Shown here: piece after piece, positions 49,497 through 60,335 of the stretch | Layout: each line of letters begins with the position of its first letter | Position numbering within the stretch: the first letter of the stretch is position 1 | Assembly (NCBI GenBank): GCA_022749655.1 | Contig: CP094243.1 | Span: 2,356,001-2,420,000, forward strand | DNA from: Xanthomonas phaseoli pv. phaseoli | Lineage (GTDB): Bacteria > Pseudomonadota > Gammaproteobacteria > Xanthomonadales > Xanthomonadaceae | Reading direction: 5' to 3' | DNA: 64,000 nt | Position numbers and translations under genes: made by a program | The notes under the pieces: generated by a model | Databases searched by the model: none | Seen by the model: the letters and a program-made list of their open reading frames with translations, nothing else | What the model was told of the DNA's origin: nothing

Positions 49497-50339
49497 TCAC
49501 TGGCGACGGGCGAGCGCCTGGCCAAGACGAACCGATGTTTCGGCCGCAAGGTTGCCATCTAGCGTGGCCACGCCCGGCGGCAGCAGCACGATCACGGTCG
49601 AGCCGTAATTGAACCTGGCCATCTCCGCGAACTTTTCCAGCACGATGCCCTTGCCGCGATAGTCCTTGCGCGTGATGCGGTCGCCATAGCGCGGAATCTC
49701 CACGCCGCTCCAGACCGTCTCCACACCCGAGACCAATAACGCGCCAACCATCACTGAGGCCATCGGGCCGAACTCGGTGTCGAAGTGGCACACCAGCCGC
49801 TCGTTGCGCGCGAACAGGCGCGGCACGTTGCGCACTGCGTCCGGGCCCACGCTGAACAGCCGGCCGGGCACGTGCACGGTTTCGCGCAGGGTGCCGGTCC
49901 ACGGCATATGCACGCGGTGGTAGTCCTTGGGCGAGAGATACACGGTGGCGAACAGACCGTTGTTGAACGGCACTGCGGCCGCTTCGTCGCCAAGCAATTC
50001 GGCGGCGGTGAACGACTGCCCCTTGGCCTGGAAAATGCGGCCGTTCTCGATCGGGCCGAGCTGGCTGATGCGGCCGTCGGCCGGCATCAGCACCGCCGCA
50101 GGGTCGGCATCCGGCACGCGCGCGCCGGGCTTCAAGGCGCGGGTAAAAAACGCGTTGAAGGTGGGATAGGCGCGCGGATCCGGCTCCTGTGCCTCGCTCA
50201 GGTCCACGCCGAACTTGCGCGTGACCGTGTCGATCAACCACTGCTTGGTGGAGGGGGTCTGCGAATAGGCCAGCGCGCGCGCCAGCGACGACAGCAACCG
50301 GTGCGGCAGCACGTAGGTCAGGGAAGTGACGAGACTCAC
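49497..50339 (-). CDS. psd: Phosphatidylserine decarboxylase proenzyme
   Basis: A 280-residue inner-membrane enzyme that makes phosphatidylethanolamine. The proenzyme cleaves itself at the Ser of [15 protein letters not shown] near residue 248, creating the pyruvoyl group and the small alpha chain. Other motifs: [19 protein letters not shown] region near 65, [10 protein letters not shown] near 85, and [11 protein letters not shown] near 143 with the catalytic His. The start is GTG at 50339, overlapping the stop of the sco gene, so they are coupled. Confidence 0.93.
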   Translation of the reverse strand: MSLVTSLTYVLPHRLLSSLARALAYSQTPSTKQWLIDTVTRKFGVDLSEAQEPDPRAYPTFNAFFTRALKPGARVPDADPAAVLMPADGRISQLGPIENGRIFQAKGQSFTAAELLGDEAAAVPFNNGLFATVYLSPKDYHRVHMPWTGTLRETVHVPGRLFSVGPDAVRNVPRLFARNERLVCHFDTEFGPMASVMVGALLVSGVETVWSGVEIPRYGDRITRKDYRGKGIVLEKFAEMARFNYGSTVIVLLPPGVATLDGNLAAETSVRLGQALARRQ

Positions 50340-50985
50340 GGAGCGGTTACCTTGGTCAGCTGTTGGAGGTCGGCGGCGATCGCCTTCGGATCAAGCGGGG
50401 ACGGATCAACCCGGCCAGACGGCCTTGCGGATCGAGCACGGCGATGCCGGCCGAATGATCCATGCTGTAGTCGTTGGGATTCTGCGCATAGCCCTTGCCC
50501 GGCACCTTCTGGAACACGAAGCCCAGCGCGGTGGCAAAGCGCTCCAGTGCCGGCACGTCGGCAGTGGCGGCCAGGGTGTCCTTGTGGAAGGCGTGCGCGT
50601 ACTCGCCCAGGCGCGCAGGCGGATCGCGCTGCGGGTCCACCGAGACGAACAGCACGCGCGGGCGCAAGCCATCGGGAATGCTTTCCCATTGCTGTTGCGC
50701 CACGGCCAGATCGGTCAAGGTGGTGGGGCAGACATCGGGGCAAAACGTGAAGCCCAGAAACACCAGCGTCCAATGCCCCTTGAGCTCGCCGGGCACCAAC
50801 TGGGTGCCGTCGGACTGGCGCAGGCTGAATTGCGGCAGCGGGCGCGGCTGCGGATAAAAGGTGATGGTCTTGGTGGGTGGCCATGGCGAACTGGGCGCGC
50901 CGCCAAGGAACTTCTGGCCCAGCAACATCCCCAGGCCAGCGGCCAGGGCCACCAGTAGCACGATGCCGGTATTGCGATTGAACAT
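50336..50985 (-). CDS. SCO1/SenC-family copper chaperone; frameshift near the C-terminus
   Basis: A 216-residue thioredoxin-fold protein anchored by an N-terminal helix ([19 protein letters not shown]). The copper-binding CxxxC is in [15 protein letters not shown] near residue 82 and the distal His in [13 protein letters not shown] near residue 170. It delivers copper to cytochrome oxidase or works as a periplasmic thiol protein. Adding one base to the GGGG at 50397-50400 restores [20 protein letters not shown] and a stop overlapping the psd start. Divergent from prmB. Confidence 0.87.
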
Positions 50986-51030
50986 GGCGGTTTCCAGTGC
51001 AACGGACGCTCATGATACCGATCCGACCTC

Positions 51031-51036
51031 TATAAT
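51031..51036 (+). promoter_or_regulatory. Consensus -10 (TATAAT) upstream of prmB
   Basis: Perfect -10 hexamer 30 bases before the prmB ATG, in the gap between divergent sco and prmB. The region 17 bases upstream (GCTCAT) is a poor -35. Confidence 0.45.
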
Positions 51037-51065
51037 CGGGGGCCGATTCCTCTTTAGTTGTTGCC

Positions 51066-51992
51066 ATGACTGCCGCCGCGGCCGACGAACTGCACACCAT
51101 CATCGACCTGATCCGCTACGGCACCAGCCGTTTCAATGCAGCCGGTCTGACCTTCGGCCACAGCTACGACAATGCGCTGGACGAAGCTACCCAACTGGTG
51201 CTGCACAGCCTGCATCTGCCGCACGATCTGGGCCCGGCTTACGGCCAGGCGCGCTTGCTGCGCTCGGAAAAAGAGCAGGTGCTCGGTCTGTTCGAGCGCC
51301 GCATCACCGAGCGCGTGCCGGCGGCTTATCTCACCGGCGAGGCCTGGTTCGCCGGCCTGAGTTTCAAGAGCGATGCGCGTGCGCTGGTGCCGCGTTCGCC
51401 GATCGCCGAACTGATCGAAGCCGGCTTCGAGCCGTGGCTGGGCGGGCGCGAGGTGACCCGTGCGCTGGACCTGTGCACCGGTTCGGGCTGTATTGCCATC
51501 GCGATGGGCCACTACAACCCGCAGTGGGATGTGGACGGCGTGGACATCAGCGACGATGCGCTGGCGCTGGCCGCCGAAAACAAGGCGCGCCTGCATGCGG
51601 ACAATGTCACCTTGCTCAAGTCGGACCTGTTCGCCGGCCTGGGCGGTCGCCAGTACGACCTGATCGTCACCAACCCGCCGTACGTCACCAACGACGAAAC
51701 CGACGCGCTGCCGCAGGAGTATTCCTACGAGCCCGAACTGGGCCTGCGCGCCGGCGACGATGGCCTGGACCTGGTGCTGAAGATCCTGCGCGATGCGCCG
51801 CAGCACCTGAGCGAAGACGGCCTGCTGATCTGCGAGGTGGGCGAGTCCGAGCAGCACCTGGTCAAGCTGCTGCCGGAAGTGGATCTGGCCTGGGTCGAGT
51901 TCAAGGTGGGGCAGATGGGCATTTTTGCGGTGGAATGCCGCGAATTGATCGCCCACGGCGCCCGCATCGCCGAGCTGGCCGCGCAGCGATGA
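51066..51992 (+). CDS. prmB: Ribosomal protein L3 N5-glutamine methyltransferase PrmB
   Basis: A 308-residue HemK-family methyltransferase that methylates a Gln of ribosomal protein L3. The N-terminal helical domain ([20 protein letters not shown]) is followed by [20 protein letters not shown], the SAM motif [16 protein letters not shown] near residue 139, and the catalytic NPPY in [14 protein letters not shown] near residue 205. The absence of release-factor-type N-terminal features and the DLCTGSGC form favour PrmB over PrmC. aroC starts 11 bases downstream; PrmB-AroC adjacency is common. Confidence 0.93.
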   Translation: MTAAAADELHTIIDLIRYGTSRFNAAGLTFGHSYDNALDEATQLVLHSLHLPHDLGPAYGQARLLRSEKEQVLGLFERRITERVPAAYLTGEAWFAGLSFKSDARALVPRSPIAELIEAGFEPWLGGREVTRALDLCTGSGCIAIAMGHYNPQWDVDGVDISDDALALAAENKARLHADNVTLLKSDLFAGLGGRQYDLIVTNPPYVTNDETDALPQEYSYEPELGLRAGDDGLDLVLKILRDAPQHLSEDGLLICEVGESEQHLVKLLPEVDLAWVEFKVGQMGIFAVECRELIAHGARIAELAAQR

Positions 51993-52002
51993 GCCTGCGC
52001 GC

Positions 52003-53106
52003 ATGAGTGCCAATTCGTTCGGCAAGCTGTTCACTGTCACCACCTTCGGCGAATCGCACGGGCCGGCGATCGGTTGCGTCGTCGATGGCTGTCCTCCCGG
52101 CCTGGAGCTGGCGCCGGAAGAGTTCGCCCACGACCTGCAGCGCCGCGCCAGCGGCAAGAGCCGGCACACCTCCGCGCGCCGCGAGGCCGACGAAATCGAG
52201 ATCCTGTCAGGCGTGTACGAAGGCCGCACCACCGGCACGCCGATCGGCTTGCTGATCCGCAACACCGATCAGCGCAGCAAGGACTACACCAACATCGCCC
52301 AGCAGTTCCGTCCGGGCCATGCGGATTACACCTATTGGCAGAAGTACGGCATTCGCGATCCGCGCGGCGGCGGGCGCTCGTCGGCGCGCGAAACCACCAT
52401 GCGCGTGGCCGCCGGCGTGATCGCCAAGAAGTGGCTCAAGCAGCGTTATGGCGTGCTGGTGCGCGGTTTCCTGTCGCAACTGGGCCAGATCCGTCCCGCT
52501 GGTTTCGACTGGGATGCAGTGGAAGACAACCCGTTTTTCTGGCCGCATGCCGCGCAGGTGCCGGAACTGGAAACCTACATGGATGCGCTGCGTAAATCCG
52601 GCGATTCGGTCGGTGCGCGGGTGGACGTGGTCGCCGGCGGCGTGCCCGCAGGCTGGGGCGAGCCGATCTACGGCAAGCTCGATGCCGAACTCGCGGCGGC
52701 CTTGATGAGCATCAATGCAGTCAAGGGCGTGGAGATCGGCGACGGCTTTGCCAGCGCGGCGCAGAAGGGCACCGAGCACCGCGACCTGATCACCCCGGAA
52801 GGCTTTCTCAGCAACCATGCTGGCGGCATCCTGGGCGGAATCTCCACCGGCCAGGCGGTCACCGCCTCGATGGTGCTCAAGCCCACCTCCAGCCTGCGCT
52901 TGCCCGGCGCCACGGTGGATGCCGACGGCAGCGTGGTCGATGTCATCACCACCGGCCGGCACGACCCGTGCGTGGGCATCCGCGCTACCCCGATCGCCGA
53001 GGCGATGATGGCGCTGGTGCTGATGGACCAGGCGCTGCGTCACCGTGCGCAATGCGGCGATGTGGGCGAGGTGTCGCCCCGCATTCCCGGGCAGGTCGAT
53101 GTCTGA
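52003..53106 (+). CDS. aroC: Chorismate synthase
   Basis: A 367-residue FMN-dependent enzyme making chorismate from EPSP, the last step of the shikimate pathway. Signatures: [20 protein letters not shown] near residue 12, [18 protein letters not shown] near 46, [20 protein letters not shown] near 123, and [15 protein letters not shown] near 272. Full length. It overlaps the following dehydrogenase by eight bases. With trpF, trpB and trpA it links this region to aromatic amino acid synthesis. Confidence 0.96.
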   Translation: MSANSFGKLFTVTTFGESHGPAIGCVVDGCPPGLELAPEEFAHDLQRRASGKSRHTSARREADEIEILSGVYEGRTTGTPIGLLIRNTDQRSKDYTNIAQQFRPGHADYTYWQKYGIRDPRGGGRSSARETTMRVAAGVIAKKWLKQRYGVLVRGFLSQLGQIRPAGFDWDAVEDNPFFWPHAAQVPELETYMDALRKSGDSVGARVDVVAGGVPAGWGEPIYGKLDAELAAALMSINAVKGVEIGDGFASAAQKGTEHRDLITPEGFLSNHAGGILGGISTGQAVTASMVLKPTSSLRLPGATVDADGSVVDVITTGRHDPCVGIRATPIAEAMMALVLMDQALRHRAQCGDVGEVSPRIPGQVDV

Positions 53107-54156
53107 CGGCCGTCGCGCCAAGGTGTGGGTCAGCCAGCCGCTGTTCGACGATGTCGTCGCGCAGTTGGGCGAGCATTTCGAGCTGACCACCACGCAGCGC
53201 GTCAGCGCGTATTCGCCGGCCGAGCTGGCTGCGCAACTGGCACCGCTGGACGGCGCCCTGATCACCCTCAACGAGCGTATCGGCGCGACCGAAATCGCCT
53301 CCGCGCCGCAGCTGCGCGCCATCGCCAATGTCGGCGTGGGCTACAACAACCTGGATCTGGATGCGCTGAGCGCCGCCGGCATCCTGGCCAGCAACACGCC
53401 GGACGTGCTCACCGAAACCACCGCCGATCTCGGCTTCGCGCTGCTGATGGCCACCGCCCGCCGGATCACCGAGTCCGAGCGCTGGTTGCGCGACGGGCAG
53501 TGGGGGCAATGGTCGTTCAAGACCATGCTTGGCGCCGATATCCACGGCAGCACGCTCGGCATCCTGGGCATGGGCCGGATCGGGCAGGGCATCGCGCGGC
53601 GCGGCGCGCACGGTTTCGGCATGCGCGTGCTGTATCACAACCGCAGCCAGTTGCCGGCCGCCACCGAACAGGCGCTGGGCGCGCAGTACGTCGATTTCGA
53701 GACGTTGCTGGCGCAGTCCGATCACCTGGTGCTGGTGTTGCCATATACCAGAGACTCGCACCACATCATCGATGCCGCGGCGCTGGGCAAGATGCGCGCC
53801 ACTGCCACGCTGGTGAACATTGCCCGCGGCGGCATCGTCGATGAGCTGGCGCTGGCCGACGCGCTGGCCAACGGCCGCCTGGCCGGTGCCGGCCTGATGT
53901 CTACGAAGGCGAGCCGCGTGTGCGTCCGGAGTTGCTGGCGCTGCACAACGTGGTGCTCACCCCGCATATCGGCAGCGCCAGCCTGGCCACCCGCCGCGCG
54001 ATGGTGCAACTGGCGGTGGACAACCTGATCGCTGCGCTGAGCAAGGGCCCGCATGCCGGCAACCCGCCGAGCGCGCTCAATGCCGATGCGATTGCCGCTG
54101 CCAAACGTGGCGGCGCGATCGTGGGCGCGAGCAAAACCATTTCGACCAAACGATAG
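53099..54156 (+). CDS. D-2-hydroxyacid dehydrogenase (GhrB-like); frameshift near residue 267
   Basis: A 352-residue NAD(P)-dependent dehydrogenase. The nucleotide site is [18 protein letters not shown] near residue 160; catalytic Arg in [12 protein letters not shown] near 243, Glu in VYEGEPRV near 272, and His in [14 protein letters not shown] near 290. Adding one G at 53896 (CTGGATGTC for CTGATGTC) joins GAGLDVYEGEP. The pattern is close to glyoxylate/hydroxypyruvate reductase or gluconate 2-dehydrogenase; the exact substrate is not settled. It sits between aroC and asd in an apparent operon. Start ATG at 53099 overlaps aroC. Confidence 0.84.
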
Positions 54157-54187
54157 GGAACCTCCGCGGCGAGCGTTGGAGGTTCCC
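54156..54187 (+). repeat. Perfect 10-bp hairpin after the dehydrogenase
   Basis: GGGAACCTCC (54156-54165) pairs with GGAGGTTCCC (54178-54187) around 12 bases, starting at the last base of the stop codon and 52 bases before asd. There is no T run, so it may slow or process transcripts into asd rather than end them. Confidence 0.5.
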
Positions 54188-54239
54188 GAACCCAGCGCGC
54201 AGTGCTCCCCTTCTTTCCCCTTTCGATAAAGACATTCTC

Positions 54240-55265
<1,026 letters not shown>

Positions 55266-55949
55266 GGGGCACGACAAAAACGACCGCGCAGTCGCCATCG
55301 GCGCGCGCGGCCGGTGCATGGTGCAGCAGGCACCGGCCGGTCACTGCGGTTCACTGCGGTGCTGAGCGCGCCGGTTGCACCTGCATGAGACTGGTCGCTC
55401 CACGCGGTTGGCGGCTCTACACCGCCGTGCACATGCTGGAGCATGTCGGAGCGCAATGATGCTTCCCAGACAGGCGCACCGCGCGCAAGCGCTCTGGCAG
55501 GGTGCGCACCGACGCGTGGAAGGTCTGCTCGATTCTCAACCAAGCTCCAACCTGCAGGCGCGCTGCCCGTCGCGTGCCTGCAGACATGCGCACGTGCGCG
55601 TGTCGCCTGCTATCGCACGCCCTACGCGTCGAGGGGTCTTGCAGCGTGCGCGAGCCGTCACGCCGCCCGCCGCTCGCACACGCCATTGCCTGCACAGAAC
55701 GCGCCATTGGCGTCACGTCGTGGCATCGTGCAGTTCGTGATGTTGCACCACGCAATCTGCCGACAACCCGTTGCGCGCTTGAGACCTCGCGCAGTACGAG
55801 CGCCCATCAACGCTTGCCTGTTTGCAGTGGCCACGCATGCATGCCGCACTGCGGTAGTGTCGCTGGCGCAGCGCTCTGGATCACGGCACCGACTTTTTCG
55901 CTCATTCAGCGGCTATATTGATGCCCATGAAACATAGGGGCGGGGCGCG
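55266..55949. other. Long intergenic region upstream of fimV
   Basis: About 680 bases without a credible gene. It starts with a hairpin (CGGCCGGTGC at 55308-55317 and GCACCGGCCG at 55330-55339), followed by a short direct repeat of TCACTGCGGT around 55342-55361. The remaining sequence has open frames on both strands rich in Arg, Cys and His that look like noise. A possible -10 TATATT at 55914-55919 precedes fimV. Confidence 0.5.
55308..55339 (+). terminator. Hairpin after asd
   Basis: Perfect 10-bp stem (CGGCCGGTGC/GCACCGGCCG) with a 12-base loop, 43 bases past the asd stop. Without a T tract, its terminator role is only likely. Confidence 0.45.
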
Positions 55950-57905
55950 ATGCGTCCGATACAAGGGATAGGTGCGTTGCTGCTGATGGCCTGCAGCGGC
56001 GCCGCAATGGCGTTGGGGCTGGGCGATATCCGGGTGCTGTCCAAGCCCGGGCAACCGCTGGTGGCCGAGATTCCGGTCATTTCCAACGAGCCGGGCGAAC
56101 TCGACAACGCGCGCGTGGCGCTTGCATCGGCCACCACGTTTGCGCGGGTCGGCCTGGAGCGCCCACAAGGGCTGGTCAGCAATCTGCAGTTCCAGTTCGC
56201 GCAGGACGCACGCGGGCGGGCAGTGATCCGCGTCACCAGCAGCCAGGCGGTGGACCAGCCGGCGATCAACTTCCTGATCGAGGTGGAGTGGGGCCAGGGC
56301 CGGCTGGTGCGCGAATATTCCGCCTTGGTCGATGCGCCCAATACCGCGGCCGCCATCGCCGAGCCGGCCATCGAAGCGCCGCGTGCCGGTTCCAGCAATG
56401 CGATTGCACGCGAGCCGGCGCCGGTCGCCGACCGCACCGCGCAAGACAACGCCAGCGCCGAACCGGCCGCACGTGCGACTGCCAGTGCGTCTGCCGGGTC
56501 TGCGACGCAGGCCGGCGATGCGTTGCCGGCCGTGCGCGCGGGCCAGACCTTGTCGGAGATCGCCGCGGCGGTGGCGCGTTCCAGCGGGCATTCGCTGGAC
56601 CAGACCATGCTGGCGTTGCTGCGCACCAATCCGGACGCCTTCATCAACGGCAACATCAACCGCCTGAAGCAGGGCGCGGTGCTGCGCACGCCGCAGGAAG
56701 ACGCACTTGCCCAGGTCGGTGCGGCCGAAGCGGCGGTCATGGTGCGCGAGCAGGCCGCGCAGTGGCAGCAGGCGCGATCGGCGGTGCCGCAACCGGCCGA
56801 AGCCGGCGCTGCCGCTACCGCCACGCCGCCGCCCGCCACGCCTGCCGCAGCGTCCGGCAACGGCGCGCGGCTCGAAATCGCCCCTGCCGTGGCGAGTCAG
56901 ACCAACACCGCCGGCGTCACGTCCGGCACCAGTGCCGAAGGCGAGGGCGAGATGGCGGCCAATCAACAGTTGCAACAGGCCAAGGAAGACATCGCCACCC
57001 GCGATGCGGAATTGCAGGACCTGCGGACCCGCGTGGCGGATCTGGAAAAGCTCAAGCAGCAACAGCAAGCGCTGATCGCCATGAAGGACAGCGATCTGGC
57101 GGCCGCGCAAAAACGCCTGTCGGAAACTCCGGCGGCCGCACAACAGGGCGGCGGTTTTCCGCTGTGGTTGATCGGCGGGCTGGTGTTGATCGTCGCTGCC
57201 ATGGTGGCGTGGCTGGCCGCGCGCCGCCGCAAACCCTCGCCGCTGCCGCCGTTGCCGCGTCGGCAGTTCGACTTCGTCCTGCCTGGCGCACCGGTGCAGG
57301 CCGCCGAACCGCAAGACGCGACGCCAACCACCGAGCCCAGCGAGCGCGATGTGGTGCACGAGACCGAATTCGAGCAGGCCGATCTGCGCGACGAAGAGCG
57401 CGCCCATGACACGCAGCAACCGTTGTCGGAGGTGCTGCGTCGCGAGCCGCTGCCGTCCGAGCCGGCTGCTGCGCCCATGGCGGTCAACAGCGACGATTGG
57501 CGTGCGCTGCGTGCCGCACCGCCGGTGGTGGCAACGCCGCCGCAGCACACCACGCCCGTCGACGAGGCGCAGGCCCCGCCGCAACCGGCGTCCGAAGCTG
57601 TGGAAACGCACCACACAGATGTCGCGCCCACGATCGGCGATGTTCCGTCGAACGCCTCCCCGGTCGCGGTGGCCACGCAAGACAGCCTGGATTTCGAACG
57701 TGCGCCTGCGGCACCGAGTGCCGCGCCCAGCGCGTCGGCCAGCCGGGGCATCGCCTCGGCCGGGCGCGATCGCCTGGAACTGGCGGTGGCCTACATGGAC
57801 CTGGGCGACAAGGACACCGCGCGCGGCCTGCTGCTGGAAGTTGCCGCCACCGGCGACGACGCCACGCGCGCCGAAGCGGCCGAGCTGCTGGAACGCCTGG
57901 CATGA
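55950..57905 (+). CDS. fimV: FimV-type peptidoglycan-binding polar hub protein
   Basis: A 651-residue inner-membrane protein. Signal peptide IGALLLMACSGAAMALGLGD with the typical LGDIRVLSKPGQPLVAEIPV start of the FimV N-domain; a LysM-like region ALPAVRAGQTLSEIAAAVAR near residue 192 ending RLKQGAVLRTP; a coiled coil at about 335-385 (QQLQQAKEDIATRDAELQDL); one membrane helix FPLWLIGGLVLIVAAMVAWL near 405; and a long acidic cytoplasmic part ending in the FimV C-terminal motif LELAVAYMDLGDKDTARGLL. In pseudomonads FimV organises type IV pili and the cell pole. It overlaps the VOC gene by four bases. Confidence 0.92.
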   Translation: MRPIQGIGALLLMACSGAAMALGLGDIRVLSKPGQPLVAEIPVISNEPGELDNARVALASATTFARVGLERPQGLVSNLQFQFAQDARGRAVIRVTSSQAVDQPAINFLIEVEWGQGRLVREYSALVDAPNTAAAIAEPAIEAPRAGSSNAIAREPAPVADRTAQDNASAEPAARATASASAGSATQAGDALPAVRAGQTLSEIAAAVARSSGHSLDQTMLALLRTNPDAFINGNINRLKQGAVLRTPQEDALAQVGAAEAAVMVREQAAQWQQARSAVPQPAEAGAAATATPPPATPAAASGNGARLEIAPAVASQTNTAGVTSGTSAEGEGEMAANQQLQQAKEDIATRDAELQDLRTRVADLEKLKQQQQALIAMKDSDLAAAQKRLSETPAAAQQGGGFPLWLIGGLVLIVAAMVAWLAARRRKPSPLPPLPRRQFDFVLPGAPVQAAEPQDATPTTEPSERDVVHETEFEQADLRDEERAHDTQQPLSEVLRREPLPSEPAAAPMAVNSDDWRALRAAPPVVATPPQHTTPVDEAQAPPQPASEAVETHHTDVAPTIGDVPSNASPVAVATQDSLDFERAPAAPSAAPSASASRGIASAGRDRLELAVAYMDLGDKDTARGLLLEVAATGDDATRAEAAELLERLA

Positions 57906-58309
57906 GCCCGGCGATCGACTGCCTGCCCGCGCAGACAGGCGCCGCACGCGAGCGCCGGATCGACTATGTGGAGTTCGCCTCCATCGATCCGGATGCCAGT
58001 CGTGCGTTTTTCGAAGCGGTGTTCGGTTGGCAATTCCAGGCCTACGGCCCGGATTACCTGGCCTTCAACGATGGCCGCCTGGACGGCGGCTTCTACCGTG
58101 CAGCCGCGCCGGCGCCGGAACAGGGTGGGCCGTTGGTGGTGCTGTATGCGGACGCATTGGCCCCGGTAATGGAGCGCGTGCGTGGCGCAGGCGGGGAGAT
58201 CGTCAAGCCGATATTCGGTTTTCCGGGCGGCAGCCGGTTTCATTTCCGCGAGCCCGGCGGCACCACCTTGGCCGTGTGGTCCGAGCATAGCGTCGGGTCC
58301 GACGACTGA
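57902..58309 (+). CDS. Glyoxalase/bleomycin-resistance (VOC) family protein
   Basis: A 135-residue single VOC domain. It has the usual opening [20 protein letters not shown] and [18 protein letters not shown], then [20 protein letters not shown], and ends [20 protein letters not shown]. The REPGG-x-x-LAVW pattern matches VOC proteins of the lactoylglutathione lyase-like group without known substrate. The ATG at 57902 overlaps the fimV stop (ATGA), indicating coupling; a link to FimV function is not evident. Confidence 0.85.
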   Translation: MSPAIDCLPAQTGAARERRIDYVEFASIDPDASRAFFEAVFGWQFQAYGPDYLAFNDGRLDGGFYRAAAPAPEQGGPLVVLYADALAPVMERVRGAGGEIVKPIFGFPGGSRFHFREPGGTTLAVWSEHSVGSDD

Positions 58310-58484
58310 CCACGCGCCTGCGCGCTGGCCGCACGCGCGTTGCCGCGGCTCGGCACCCACCAGGCAATGCGGCTCGTACACTTCACCTTCTTTGTGGCGG
58401 CGGGGCTGGGCCGGCAATCGCCTGCGATGGCGGTGGCATGACCGGCGCGCCGATTTCTTCGATTCACTCATAGGGCAGATACCG

Positions 58485-59258
58485 ATGCGTTACGCGCTGG
58501 GCGTGGAATACGACGGCAGCGAGTTCCAGGGCTGGCAGCAGTTGGGCGAGCATGGTGGGCCGAGCGTGCAGGCCAGCCTGCAGGCAGCCTTGTCGTCGGT
58601 CGCCGATGCGCCGGTGCAGGTGGTCTGCGCCGGGCGCACCGACGCCGGCGTGCATGGCGAATGCCAGGTGGTGCATTTCGACAGCGACGCACGCCGCGAG
58701 CCGCGTGGCTGGATGCTGGGCACCACTGCGCGCCTGCCGCCGTCGATCGCCGTGCGCTGGTGCGTGCCGGCAGCCGATGACTTCCATGCGCGCTTTTCAG
58801 CGCGCGCGCGTCGTTACCGCTATCGCCTGCTCAATCGGCAGATTCGCCCGGCGCTGTATCGGCAGACCCTGAGCTGGGAGCGTCGCCCGCTCGATGCCGA
58901 TGCCATGCATGCGGCAGCACAGGCGTTATTGGGCGAGAACGATTTCAGCGCGTTCCGCAGCGTGCAATGCCAGGCCTTGCACGCACGCCGTCACCTGCAA
59001 GCCATCCACGTGCAGCGTATCGGCGAGGTGGTGGAGGTGCAGGTCCAGGCCAATGCATTCCTTCATCACATGGTGCGGAATATTGTGGGCTCGCTGATTT
59101 TGGTCGGTACCGGCGAGCAGCCGGCCGACTGGATCGCGACGTTGCTCGCCGGACGCGACCGCACTGTGGCCGGCCCGACAGCGCCGCCACAGGGTCTGGT
59201 ATTTATCGGACCTCTGTATCCTGCAGAGTGGCATCTGCCTGTTGAGGTGACCCAATGA
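58485..59258 (+). CDS. truA: tRNA pseudouridine(38-40) synthase TruA
   Basis: A 257-residue enzyme that makes pseudouridine in the anticodon arm. The N-terminal [20 protein letters not shown], the catalytic Asp in [20 protein letters not shown] near residue 51, then [16 protein letters not shown], and the C-terminal [20 protein letters not shown] are all standard. The start at 58485 is supported by the conserved N-terminus. It overlaps trpF by four bases (ATGA), a common truA-trpF arrangement. Confidence 0.95.
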   Translation: MRYALGVEYDGSEFQGWQQLGEHGGPSVQASLQAALSSVADAPVQVVCAGRTDAGVHGECQVVHFDSDARREPRGWMLGTTARLPPSIAVRWCVPAADDFHARFSARARRYRYRLLNRQIRPALYRQTLSWERRPLDADAMHAAAQALLGENDFSAFRSVQCQALHARRHLQAIHVQRIGEVVEVQVQANAFLHHMVRNIVGSLILVGTGEQPADWIATLLAGRDRTVAGPTAPPQGLVFIGPLYPAEWHLPVEVTQ

Positions 59259-59923
59259 ATCGATCGCTGTACCGCACCCGTATCAAGTTTTGTGGCATGA
59301 CCCGCGCCGGCGATATCCGGCTGGCCGGCGAGCTGGGTGTGGACGCGGTAGGTTTCATCTTTGCGCATGGCAGCCCCCGGCGCGTTGCGCCGGCAGAGGC
59401 GCGCGCGATGCGCCAGGCGACTGCGCCGATGGTCGATGTGGTGGCGTTGTTCCGCAACAATTCCAAGGAAGAGGTGCGCGAAGTGGTGCGCACCGTGCGC
59501 CCGACCCTGTTGCAGTTCCATGGCGAGGAAGACGACGCGTTCTGCCGCAGCTTCAACCTGCCGTATCTCAAGGCGGTGCCGATGGGCAGCAGCGGCGTGA
59601 ATGGCGAAGACGCCAACGCGCGGACGCTGCAGTTGTCCTATCCCAATACCGCTGGCTTCCTGTTCGACAGCCATGCGCCCGGCGCGGGCGGCGGCACCGG
59701 CAAGACCTTCGACTGGTCGCGCCTGCCCACCGGCTTGCATCGTCCGTTCCTGCTGGCCGGCGGCATCAACGCCGACAACGTGTTCGACGCCATCGTGGCC
59801 ACCTTGCCCTGGGGCGTGGACGTTTCCAGTGGCGTGGAGCTGGCGCCGGGCATCAAGGACGGCCACAAGATGCGCAAGTTTGTCGAGGAAGTGCGGCGGG
59901 CGGATTGTCACGACATGTCGTGA
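59255..59923 (+). CDS. trpF: Phosphoribosylanthranilate isomerase
   Basis: A 222-residue TIM-barrel enzyme of tryptophan synthesis. The catalytic Cys is in [20 protein letters not shown] near residue 13; [16 protein letters not shown] follows; the catalytic Asp is in [20 protein letters not shown] near residue 135; and the phosphate-binding strand is [16 protein letters not shown] near residue 190. Coupled to truA. Downstream are heptamer repeats and a LysR gene instead of immediate trpB, so transcription of trpF may be separate from trpBA. Confidence 0.95.
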   Translation: MNRSLYRTRIKFCGMTRAGDIRLAGELGVDAVGFIFAHGSPRRVAPAEARAMRQATAPMVDVVALFRNNSKEEVREVVRTVRPTLLQFHGEEDDAFCRSFNLPYLKAVPMGSSGVNGEDANARTLQLSYPNTAGFLFDSHAPGAGGGTGKTFDWSRLPTGLHRPFLLAGGINADNVFDAIVATLPWGVDVSSGVELAPGIKDGHKMRKFVEEVRRADCHDMS

Positions 59924-59927
59924 GGGT

Positions 59928-59955
59928 GGGATTTGGGATTCGGGATTGGGGATTC
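59928..59955 (+). repeat. GGGATTN heptamer repeat, four units
   Basis: GGGATTT, GGGATTC, GGGATTG, GGGATTC in direct succession starting five bases after the trpF stop codon. The same kind of block lies in inverse orientation at 37354-37380, also directly after a stop codon. Confidence 0.75.
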
Positions 59956-60030
59956 GTAACAGCAGGCGCGTGACGCGGCTGGGTCGTTTGGATAGCTAGC
60001 AGCGTGAGTGCGCGTTAGCGTGCTTTCCGA

Positions 60031-60079
60031 GTGCCGAGTGCCGAGTGCCGAGTGCCGAGTGCCGAGTGCCGAGTGCCGA
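60031..60079 (+). repeat. Perfect tandem heptamer (GTGCCGA)x7
   Basis: Seven exact copies of a 7-base unit, 49 bases in all, in the trpF-lysR gap. It is non-coding, so copy number changes would not alter a protein. A variable-number locus is likely. Confidence 0.9.
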
Positions 60080-60335
60080 TCAGCGACCTTCCCGCACGTT
60101 GCGTTTATCTCGCTGGACACAGCCGCGGTTTCGCCATTTGCGGCGGTTTAACGAGCGTTCGCGCGCTAGAGGGCGTTACTTCAGGCCGAGCCGCGACTGA
60201 CGTCTTTGTGTCTTCTGGCTAGTTGTGCCGATGCGTGGCCTTCCGCTCGGCAGGTATAGCTCCTGACGGTGCACATGCTCGTCGCGAGGCGTGGTCGGGC
60301 GATGCAGTGTTGCAACGAACATCTGCGATAGCCGC

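Larger units (their letters stand above)
59924..60335. other. Intergenic region with two heptamer repeat blocks
   Basis: Between convergent trpF and the LysR gene. It carries (GGGATTN)x4 at 59928-59955 and (GTGCCGA)x7 at 60031-60079. No gene recognised. Confidence 0.6.

Noticed and set aside
55443..55937. A 164-codon open frame before fimV.
   Set aside because: Rich in Arg, Cys, Ala and His with no hydrophobic core or motif; overlaps other equally long frames.
60031..60079. CRISPR array.
   Set aside because: The units are 7 bases with no spacers, so this is a simple tandem repeat. No cas genes are present.
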